Made by a program: the position numbers and the translations under genes. DNA of 6,455 nucleotides, taken from assembly GCA_023511325.1 (NCBI GenBank), contig JAIMBU010000166.1:1-6455 (forward strand). Reading direction: 5' to 3'. Below, in pieces: positions 1 through 5,652 of the stretch. The stretch's first letter is position 1. The number at the start of each line of letters is the position of its first letter. The notes under the pieces are model-generated. The model was given only the letters and a program-made list of their open reading frames with translations, ran no database searches and was not told where the DNA came from. The stretch is from Gorillibacterium sp. Lineage in GTDB: Bacteria; Bacillota; Bacilli; Paenibacillales; NBRC-103111.

Positions 1-31
1 GCAGCGTCTGATGTTTATATGAGACATTTTT

Positions 32-70
32 ATAGAGACTGTTCAAAAAAAAATAGAGACTGTTCAAAAA
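32..70. repeat. Tandem 21-base duplication of the element's terminus
   Basis: ATAGAGACTGTTCAAAAA occurs at 32-49 and again at 53-70, identical over 18 bases with a period of 21; the spacer is only more A. The second copy forms the outer left arm of the inverted-repeat element, so the first is an extra copy of its end. This could reflect a tandem or nested insertion, or slippage. Confidence 0.8.
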
Positions 71-192
71 GGGTAAATTTAAGCGGACGATGTGTAAGGC
101 TACAAGGTTTGCGAAGCAAAACCACATCGGAAGCATATGCTTCGGTTCCCACTCATACACATCGCCCGCTTTGTCCCTTTTATAAACAGCCT
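57..192. repeat. Imperfect inverted-repeat element with internal hairpins (MITE-like candidate)
   Basis: The plus-strand sequence from 57 (AGACTGTTCAAAAAGGG) is mirrored by the minus strand read from 192 (AGGCTGTTTATAAAAGGG). The most exact part of the arms is 83-96 against 156-169, identical at 13 of 14 positions. Between the arms are two smaller hairpins: 106-112 with 116-123 (GGTTTGC / GCAAAACC, one bulged base) and the perfect palindrome GAAGCATATGCTTC at 130-143. No open frame of interest fits inside, so it is not an autonomous element. It begins two bases beyond the SDR stop codon. Terminal inverted arms plus a small non-coding core fit a non-autonomous mobile or repetitive extragenic element; the parent family is not recognised. 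Confidence 0.65.
66..181 (-). terminator. Possible terminator of the SDR transcript within the inverted-repeat element
   Basis: On the minus strand, a long stem starts about 12 bases after the SDR stop with AAAAGGG and closes with CCC followed by TTTTT (70-66). The A-C mismatch at 87/165 on the plus strand becomes a G-U pair in minus-strand RNA, so the 14-base core stem would be fully paired when transcribed from the SDR side. The loop is large and branched, so this is not a textbook intrinsic terminator. No other terminator for the SDR gene is visible. Confidence 0.4.
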
Positions 193-199
193 TTTATAA
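176..199. repeat. Short direct repeat spanning the SDR stop codon
   Basis: CCTTTTATAA occurs at 176-185 and 190-199 with a period of 14. The SDR TAA stop (194-196 on the minus strand) and its last Leu codon fall in the second copy. The first copy belongs to the right arm of the inverted-repeat element. Confidence 0.7.
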
Positions 200-1018
200 C
201 ATTCGTTTGGGTAACGTGGTCCAGGACGGCTCTGCATCTCCGCCTGTATCTGCTGGCATGCCGGGCAAGATCAATCCGCCATCCAGCCGCAGTACTGTAC
301 CCGTCATATAAGTGGCTTCATCCGAAACCAAATAGGCGACCAGTCCTGCTACCTCGGCCGGTGTTCCCATCCGACCAAGCGGAATTTGTCGTGAGAAAGG
401 TGAAGCGCTCAGTTCCTCCGGTGAGAAGCTGCCGCGAATAGCTGTAGCTCCAGGAGCGACAGCGTTGACGCGGATGCCGTAAGGGGAAAGCTCCAGCGCC
501 ATGGATTCGCAAGCGCGGTTCAGCGCTGCCTTCATTCCGCCATAGAGCGGGTCCTCGGGATAAGCCCGCAACCCTCGTGTTGAGGTAATAAACACGATAC
601 TGCCAGGGATTCCTTGTTCCTTCATATGTTGGGCGCTAACCTTGGCGCACAGCATATAGCTGCGGTAATCGAGCCGGTAAGCAAAATCGATATCCTCCGC
701 CGTCAGCTTGCGCAAGTTGTTGTGAACCGTGAGACCGGCGCAGCAGATCATCACATCCAACCGACCCAAATCAGCAATCGCTTGGGCAGTGATCGCTTCC
801 GGCACCTCTTCCTTTTCCAGAGAGGCCTGATAAAAAAAGCAGCGGCGACCCATCCCTACCAGCTCCTCCTGCAAGGACTGGGCCTCCTCCAGCTTGGTGT
901 TGTAGGTGAAGGCGACGTCGTACCCACTGCGGCCCAGCCGCTCAGCGATTCCTCGCCCAATTCCCCGGCTGCCACCGGTAACAAATACGGTTTTCTCCTT
1001 AGTCTCCATTCTCTCCAT
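194..1018 (-). CDS. SDR-family oxidoreductase (FabG / glucose-dehydrogenase-like)
   Basis: NAD(P)-dependent short-chain dehydrogenase/reductase of 274 residues, slightly longer than the usual 245-260. The Rossmann nucleotide-binding motif TGGSRGIG is at 14-21; Arg18 before the second glycine favours NADP(H) by family rules. The structural NNAG motif is CCAG (92-95). Catalytic Ser146 (ITSTRG), Tyr159 and Lys163 (YGGMK) are present, followed by IRVNAVAPGA (182-191) and the C-terminal TGTVLRLDGG (239-248). Aligning by eye to E. coli FabG puts Asp117 where the tetrad Asn110 sits. A tail of about 20 residues follows GGLILPGMP and ends at a TAA inside a short AT-rich repeat. The ATG start has GGAG eight bases upstream; an ATG three codons later is possible but its spacing is poor. 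The gene lies 618 bases after the mannosidase, so it is probably a separate unit. Substrate unknown. Confidence 0.92.
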   Translation of the reverse strand: MERMETKEKTVFVTGGSRGIGRGIAERLGRSGYDVAFTYNTKLEEAQSLQEELVGMGRRCFFYQASLEKEEVPEAITAQAIADLGRLDVMICCAGLTVHNNLRKLTAEDIDFAYRLDYRSYMLCAKVSAQHMKEQGIPGSIVFITSTRGLRAYPEDPLYGGMKAALNRACESMALELSPYGIRVNAVAPGATAIRGSFSPEELSASPFSRQIPLGRMGTPAEVAGLVAYLVSDEATYMTGTVLRLDGGLILPGMPADTGGDAEPSWTTLPKRML

Positions 1019-1026
1019 AGGTCACG

Positions 1027-1030
1027 CTCC
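1027..1030 (-). promoter_or_regulatory. Ribosome binding site of the SDR gene
   Basis: GGAG on the minus strand with eight bases to the ATG at 1018. It is weaker than the two sites in the sugar operon, but its spacing is good and it supports the first ATG over the one three codons later. Confidence 0.6.
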
Positions 1031-1086
1031 ATGTCTAATTCAATACAGCTGAAGCTTTTTTCATTACTTTTTTATATAAGTTGAAC

Positions 1087-1102
1087 GTATCTACTCCGAT
1101 AC
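1087..1102. promoter_or_regulatory. Short inverted repeat upstream of the SDR gene (possible operator)
   Basis: GTATC and GATAC flank a six-base spacer (TACTCC on plus), about 70 bases upstream of the SDR start, just beyond an AT-rich TATATA. The position would suit a repressor or activator site, but a 5+5 inverted repeat is expected by chance fairly often. Confidence 0.2.
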
Positions 1103-1340
1103 CCAAGCTCCAGCTGTGAAAATACCCCGATTGAAACCGTCTAACTATTCTGCTACTTTCTAGTTGAGAGAAGCATACCAGTAGAAAACCTTAAGTAGCT
1201 GGAACAGCAACCCTTCACGAGAATAAGTAACTTAAACTCAAGATCATTAGATACGTTTATCGTCTAGAAACAACTTAGCTGGAAAAGAAAAATAACTGGA
1301 AAAGGTACAGTTAAAACATCAAAAAGCTCATTTTTTCCTT

Positions 1341-1368
1341 AACCAACTGCAAAACATACATCTATTTT
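1341..1368 (-). repeat. Degenerate inverted copy of the 51-base repeat core
   Basis: Read on the minus strand this is AAAATAGATGTATGTTTTGC followed by AGTTGGTT. It lines up with the array core (CTATTAGCTGTAGGTAATGC then AGTTAGATT) over about 28 bases. It lies 22 bases from the array in the opposite orientation. The match is partial, so it may be an old copy or chance. Confidence 0.45.
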
Positions 1369-1389
1369 CGCCTCATTCTTCAAAAGCGT

Positions 1390-1542
1390 CTAAAAACACC
1401 CTATTAGCTGTAGGTAATGCAGTTAGATTCTTCTCTGGAGCTAAAAACACCCTATTAGCTGTAGGAAATGCAGTTAGGTTCTCCTATGGAGCTAAAAACG
1501 CCAAATTTGCTGTAGAAAATGCAGTTAGGCTCTCCTCCATGG
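1390..1542. repeat. Three tandem 51-base repeats
   Basis: Units at 1390-1440, 1441-1491 and 1492-1542 each begin CTAAAAAC(A/G)CC on the plus strand and share the core GCTGTAG(G/A)(T/A)AATGCAGTTAG. Units 1 and 2 differ at 4 of 51 positions by eye; unit 3 is more diverged, mainly at positions 9-17 and its last six bases. Each unit can pair an AGCTG-like arm with the CAGTTAG arm, giving a small imperfect hairpin, and carries an A5 (T5 on the transcribed strand) tract. The array lies 94 bases after the mannosidase stop. It resembles short intergenic repeats that I associate with Paenibacillus genomes, but that link is from memory. Confidence 0.88.
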
Positions 1543-1636
1543 TGCTGGATGTTCCCAATAGATGATGCAGGGTTGAGGACTGCTAAGCTCCCCTCCCGTT
1601 ACTCGCTCCTTTTGGTCCATTCTTTTGTTAACTTAT

Positions 1637-4600
1637 CTAGTACGAGACCTTCACGGTTTTGATCTCAAACGGGCGGAAGACAAGCTCGTTCTCATCTGTT
1701 CCGGCAAGCGCCTCGATTTCTTCCTCCAGCATGTTGGTCAGGTGCACAGCGCGCACGTCATAGCCGAGGCACAGCTGAGTCCGCGTATACGTGCCCTCTG
1801 CTTCGTACAAGCGGAGGATGAACGCTCGTTCTGCGTCTTCGCAGGGCTTAACTGATTCGATGATGATATTATCCGCGTTCACCCGAGCAAGTGGTGTAGC
1901 ATCGTATTCGCCCTTCACAATCAGGGGACGGCAATTCAATTCGTAGGCGGGATGAATAACAGCTGCCGCACTGTAGCCTTCGTTATGAGGATAAAAGGCG
2001 TAAGTGCATTCGTGCGTACCTTTGTCTCCGCGAAAATCGGGACGAAGACCGCCTTTGTGCAACGTCAGGCTCATTTCTCCATCTTTGACGGAAATGCCAT
2101 ATTTGCAATCGTTGAGTAGCGCGACACCGTAGCGGGTTTCCGACAGATCACTGTACTTGTGATTCAGCACCTCGAACATAGCTTGCTCTTCACCCGTATT
2201 GCGCGTTGTCGGCCGGCGAAGATAGCCAAACTGCACCTCTTGACGGGCAAAATCAGTGTGGATCGATGTGGCGAAAGCAGTCTTCAGCAGTCGGTGATCG
2301 TCCTGCCAGTCCATGATGGTTTCAAACCGCACTTCTGGACTGTCGGCAAAGAAAATCATGTCCTGACGAATGGTCGAGCGAGGCGAAATCCGGTACTCAC
2401 TGCGGAGACGAAGCTCTACCGGACCATCGGCTGCCACGACCCGGGAAAGCAACTCGGCACTCGGCTCCAGCTTGAGTTCAATATCCGCGTCGATGTCCCA
2501 GCTATCCCATGCTTGCGGTACATCCTCCGCCATTAGGAACGTATTGAGCGGTTGGCCCGCACCTCGTAACTCCCGACCGTTCCTCTTATCAATGAACGAA
2601 GACAGGAAGCCCTTGGTGTCAAAAACCACTCGGGCAAACGGCGTTTCCAGCGTCTCCCCGGTATAAGTAAACGGCGAAACTCCTACCGGAGCGCCTTCGC
2701 GGAGCTTCACGGAGATGGAAGAGAAGGCCGGAATCGTCAGGCCGGAAACCGCTAGCTTGCGATTGCCATGCAAATCTTCAAACACTTGCTGCGAATAATC
2801 CCCTTCTGCTATCCAGTCACCGCCAGTAGCTAAATAAACGACATCCTTGCGCTCAAAAGACAGCGTATTGACAATGGACAGGAGATTCTCCTCTGAACGA
2901 GCAACGATACGGTCCCGCAAGAGCGTATCCGCCACCTCCAAGAGCTCCGTCATTTCCTCGATACATTGATCGTTGGCCTTCGGAATACAGGTACCCGGCA
3001 AGGTATCGTGGAACTGGTTGACCAAGAGCGTCTCCATCAGTGGGCGGATGCCTGCATCGGAGACGATCTGACCGGCGCGAACAGCTTCCTTCACCGTGAT
3101 GTACTCCAGATCCCGGAGGAGGTATTCTGCCTTGCGGTTGTTGCGCTTGATCGTATGCTGATTCGTCAGCGTACCGCGATGAAGCTGTAAATACAGCTCA
3201 CCGGTATAAGTGGACGGATTCACGACGTTCTGCTCCAGCTTCTGCATGAACTCCCCGACCGTGACATGGGCGGAGCGAGGCAATCCTTCTAAATCCTTCA
3301 CCCGTCGCGCCATCTCGATCATCTCGAATTGTGGACCACCGCCACCATCGCCGAAGCCGTAGGACAGAAGCCGCATGTTGGTTACTGACTTCTCACGGAT
3401 AGCGTCCTGATTGTGTTTGCCATCCACAACAAATTCCATCAGATTCTCTGCGTCCGGCCAGATATGCGTTTTATTAAAGTGGGTCAGCACACGAGTGCCG
3501 TCCAGACCTTTCCAATAGAAGGTATCATAGGGAAAGCGGGTGGTATCGTTCCAGGCTAGCTTGGTCGTCAGGAAATAATCCACGCCACAGCCCTTCATAA
3601 TTTGCGGAATGGCGGCGCTATACCCGAAGGTATCTGGCAGCCAGAAGACATTGGACGTAAAGTCGAAATGCTCTCGGGTATAGCGTTGTCCCCAGAGGAA
3701 CTGGCGGATGATCGACTCTCCGGAAGTGAGATTGCAGTCGCATTCGACCCAAACCGCTCCGTTTGGTTCATAACGACCTTCCTTTACCTTTTGCTTGATA
3801 TCGGCAAATAGTGCTGGATAATGCTTGCGAACCATTTCCGTGTGGTAGGCCGAGCTTTGAATGAACGTATATTCAGGATAACGCTCCATCAGATTCATCT
3901 GATTGGAATAGGTGCGGGCGCATTTCTTGATCGTTTCATCCCGATGCCACAGCCAAGCCGTATCCATGTGGGAATGACCAATTAATCCGGCAAATGGAGC
4001 AGATGCTGAATTAGTCGCTTTGAGCTTTTCTTTAAGTAATGCACTTGCTTGCTGGAGCGCAGCATGGAAATCCTCTGCCTCGACCGCGTCATAAGAATAA
4101 TAGAGTAGCTTATGCACCTCCATCAATGTGTTGACCACATCCGCACGGCGGAAGCTATTAGGATCGAGTGCAGTAACCAACTGATTCAGTGTCTTCAGAT
4201 CGAAGTAAAAATCGGCAACCGATTCGTTCATCAGGCAGATATCTACGCCGTTGTAGGCAAAATCAAAGCTTGTCGCCCCGTTCTCTTCAAAAGGCATGCA
4301 TCCCTTCACATAATGCCCCGCATAATATTCCAATGCGATCTCAATGGGTTGGTCTGCGCTCACGTTTGGTTTCAGCATGTCACAATAGTGGTTACCGTGA
4401 CCCGTCACGACAATCTTCGTGCAAAAAGTTCCGAAGGGCTTGCCATCCACCCACAGCATCGCTTCATAACCTTCGATCAGAGGACGGATGTAGAGTGTTT
4501 GACCAACGTACTTAGCAGGGACATTGTAGGTTCCCTTGAACCAGCAATAGGTCCCCTCACCCTGATAGCGCTCGCCGGGAAGGCAGGCGTGAAACTGGGC

Positions 4601-4747
4601 ATCTTCTGGAATGGTGTGCCATTGATCAGCCGTGTGGAACATGCCCATCGGGACATCGTCAATTTTTTGAAATAGCAAGGGCTCCAGAGTTGTTTCAAAC
4701 CGTTTCAACTTGGTGAGCATGCGATCAATTTGCTTGTCGTTTAACAC
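1637..4747 (-). CDS. Cytoplasmic alpha-mannosidase, glycoside hydrolase family 38
   Basis: Zinc-dependent retaining alpha-mannosidase that hydrolyses terminal alpha-mannose from oligosaccharides. It has 1036 residues, close to the length of the MAN2C1-like branch of GH38. A beta-rich N-terminal region (about 60-150) precedes the catalytic domain from about 250. Key motifs are intact. GHSHMDTAW supplies zinc ligands His260 and Asp262. WLPDTFGY supplies the nucleophile and zinc ligand Asp372. NQFHDTLPGT supplies zinc ligand His580 next to Asp581. The family segment WVECDCNLTSGES is at 333-345 and GFGDGGGGP at 464-472; Asp467 is the probable general acid region by analogy. The helical middle domain and beta-sandwich C-terminal half run to residue 1036. 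No signal peptide is seen, so the enzyme acts inside the cell on sugars imported by the two permeases encoded just upstream. Translation starts at GTG, backed by AAAGGAGG nine bases upstream; the first in-frame ATG (residue 10) lacks such a site. Exact linkage preference is unknown. Confidence 0.96.
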   Translation of the reverse strand: MLNDKQIDRMLTKLKRFETTLEPLLFQKIDDVPMGMFHTADQWHTIPEDAQFHACLPGERYQGEGTYCWFKGTYNVPAKYVGQTLYIRPLIEGYEAMLWVDGKPFGTFCTKIVVTGHGNHYCDMLKPNVSADQPIEIALEYYAGHYVKGCMPFEENGATSFDFAYNGVDICLMNESVADFYFDLKTLNQLVTALDPNSFRRADVVNTLMEVHKLLYYSYDAVEAEDFHAALQQASALLKEKLKATNSASAPFAGLIGHSHMDTAWLWHRDETIKKCARTYSNQMNLMERYPEYTFIQSSAYHTEMVRKHYPALFADIKQKVKEGRYEPNGAVWVECDCNLTSGESIIRQFLWGQRYTREHFDFTSNVFWLPDTFGYSAAIPQIMKGCGVDYFLTTKLAWNDTTRFPYDTFYWKGLDGTRVLTHFNKTHIWPDAENLMEFVVDGKHNQDAIREKSVTNMRLLSYGFGDGGGGPQFEMIEMARRVKDLEGLPRSAHVTVGEFMQKLEQNVVNPSTYTGELYLQLHRGTLTNQHTIKRNNRKAEYLLRDLEYITVKEAVRAGQIVSDAGIRPLMETLLVNQFHDTLPGTCIPKANDQCIEEMTELLEVADTLLRDRIVARSEENLLSIVNTLSFERKDVVYLATGGDWIAEGDYSQQVFEDLHGNRKLAVSGLTIPAFSSISVKLREGAPVGVSPFTYTGETLETPFARVVFDTKGFLSSFIDKRNGRELRGAGQPLNTFLMAEDVPQAWDSWDIDADIELKLEPSAELLSRVVAADGPVELRLRSEYRISPRSTIRQDMIFFADSPEVRFETIMDWQDDHRLLKTAFATSIHTDFARQEVQFGYLRRPTTRNTGEEQAMFEVLNHKYSDLSETRYGVALLNDCKYGISVKDGEMSLTLHKGGLRPDFRGDKGTHECTYAFYPHNEGYSAAAVIHPAYELNCRPLIVKGEYDATPLARVNADNIIIESVKPCEDAERAFILRLYEAEGTYTRTQLCLGYDVRAVHLTNMLEEEIEALAGTDENELVFRPFEIKTVKVSY

Positions 4748-4756
4748 AAGGCTGAA

Positions 4757-4764
4757 CCTCCTTT
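4757..4764 (-). promoter_or_regulatory. Ribosome binding site of the alpha-mannosidase
   Basis: AAAGGAGG on the minus strand, nine bases before the GTG at 4747. It is a near-perfect anti-Shine-Dalgarno match and decides for the GTG over the in-frame ATG ten codons in. The 46-base gap holding it shows no promoter or hairpin, in line with read-through from the permease genes. Confidence 0.85.
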
Positions 4765-4793
4765 GGAAAATAATTGGATTTTCGGTTGAGATT

Positions 4794-5639
4794 TTACCCC
4801 TTCACCGCACCCGATGTCAATCCCTGAATATAGGATTTCTGCAGGCACATGAAGACAGCGATAACAGGCACAACCGAATAAATCGAACCGGACATCAGGA
4901 CATTCCATTGTTTGAAGGCGGATTGGTCCAGATACATGACCGCCATAGGTAACGTGAACAAATTCCGATCACGGAGAATAATCATCGGCCATTGGATTCC
5001 GCTCCAGGTCCCGATAAAGTTCATGACAGCAACGGTCCCGATGATCGGAAGCGCCAGCGGCATATAGATGCGAGAATAGGTGCGAAACGTGCTGCAACCA
5101 TCAAGCTTGGCTGCTTCAAACAAATCCTTGGAGAGCGACAGGAAGTAATTACGGAAAAGAAAAACAGCAAATGGTCCGGCCCCATTGATCATCGGAAGGA
5201 CGAGCCCGGCAAATGTGTTGTCTAAGCCCAGTGAGACCATGTTGATGTAAAGGGGAATCTGCACCGTCAGTCCTGGCACTAGAATCAAGGCCACATATCC
5301 GGCAAAAATGAGTTTCTTCCCTTTGAAATCAATTCGTGCCAGCGCGAATCCCATCATGGAATAGATGAGAATGACCATTACCACGACGAATGTACTGATT
5401 GTCACGCTGTTAACAAAATATTTGGCAAAATTCAGCTTGTTCCAAACCTGGGCGTAGGTTTCAAAATGCCAGCCTACCTTTGGCAAGGGCGATGACGGGT
5501 AACGCAGCGCCTCCGAAGGTGATTTTAGCGAAGTACCAGCCATCCACAGAAAAGGGTATAAGCAAGCCACCGCGTAAAACAGCAGCACAAGATATTTGAC
5601 GATAGAGGCGACAGAACCTTTCTTTTTTCGGGTTGACAT
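4794..5639 (-). CDS. Carbohydrate ABC transporter permease, MalG/AraQ type
   Basis: Second membrane subunit of the CUT1 sugar importer, a complete 281-residue protein of normal family length. It starts with a basic cytoplasmic tail (MSTRKKKG) followed by a first helix at about 13-35. Further helices lie at about 82-102, 110-130, 143-163, 197-217 and 250-268. The EAA loop is at about residues 174-199, reading FEAAKLDGCSTF, then Pro at 194; Cys182 sits where Ala is usual. The C-terminus YIQGLTSGAVKG is the classic end of MalG-like permeases. The ATG start is supported by an AGGAGG six bases upstream. The gene begins 10 bases after the MalF-type permease stops, so the two are almost certainly co-transcribed and translated in balance. 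The mannosidase follows after 46 bases. Substrate specificity cannot be read from the sequence; alpha-mannosides are inferred from the neighbour. Confidence 0.95.
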   Translation of the reverse strand: MSTRKKKGSVASIVKYLVLLFYAVACLYPFLWMAGTSLKSPSEALRYPSSPLPKVGWHFETYAQVWNKLNFAKYFVNSVTISTFVVVMVILIYSMMGFALARIDFKGKKLIFAGYVALILVPGLTVQIPLYINMVSLGLDNTFAGLVLPMINGAGPFAVFLFRNYFLSLSKDLFEAAKLDGCSTFRTYSRIYMPLALPIIGTVAVMNFIGTWSGIQWPMIILRDRNLFTLPMAVMYLDQSAFKQWNVLMSGSIYSVVPVIAVFMCLQKSYIQGLTSGAVKG

Positions 5640-5645
5640 GGCCCC

Positions 5646-5652
5646 CCTCCTA
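5646..5652 (-). promoter_or_regulatory. Ribosome binding site of the MalG-type permease, overlapping the upstream stop codon
   Basis: The minus strand reads TAGGAGGGGGGCC before the ATG. TAG is the stop of the MalF-type permease and its last two bases begin the AGGAGG site, with six bases to the start. This fixes the start and makes translational coupling of the two channel subunits likely. Confidence 0.85.

Larger units (their letters stand above)
1019..1636. other. 618-base intergenic region between mannosidase and SDR gene
   Basis: No open frame on either strand has a plausible start, ribosome binding site and protein-like content. The region holds the tandem 51-base repeats, one degenerate inverted repeat core, and AT-rich sequence. 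About 1100-1320 is rich in scattered short motifs such as AGCTGGAA, which suggests decayed copies of a repeat, but I could not define units. I see no classical terminator just after the mannosidase stop, and no convincing -35/-10 pair for the SDR gene: the AT-rich TATATA at 1073-1078 has no -35 at proper distance. Confidence 0.7.

Noticed and set aside
97..155. tRNA or other cloverleaf RNA in the branched element
   Set aside because: It has hairpins but no T-loop GTTCRA arm in register, no anticodon arm of correct length, and an outer stem much longer than an acceptor stem.
19..441. 140-residue plus-strand open frame at the left edge
   Set aside because: It runs through the inverted-repeat element and into the antisense of the SDR gene; its composition is not protein-like and it lacks a start context.
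614..1084. 156-residue plus-strand open frame opposite the SDR gene
   Set aside because: Antisense to a clear SDR gene with all core motifs. The plus-strand product has no recognisable domain.
1071..1110. Sigma-A promoter for the SDR gene around TATATA (1073-1078) on the minus strand
   Set aside because: Hexamers 16-18 bases upstream (ATCGGA, TATCGG, GTATCG) do not resemble TTGACA, and the TTGGGT at 1101-1106 is 22 bases away. Not strong enough to annotate.
1390..1542. CRISPR array
   Set aside because: The whole 51-base unit repeats, including what would be the spacer, and units diverge along their length. There are no cas genes in the window.
1296..1565. Plus-strand open frame through the 51-base repeats, giving a 17-residue periodic peptide (KNTLLAVGNAVR...)
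   Set aside because: The period is a multiple of three, so one frame stays open. However, there is no ATG, GTG or TTG start between the preceding stop at 1293 and the last few codons, and no ribosome binding site. Best explained as a by-product of the repeat length.
4112..4675. 187-residue plus-strand open frame opposite the mannosidase
   Set aside because: It lies wholly antisense to a well-conserved GH38 coding region, has no family motif and no ribosome binding site, and its sequence mirrors the codon pattern of the real gene.
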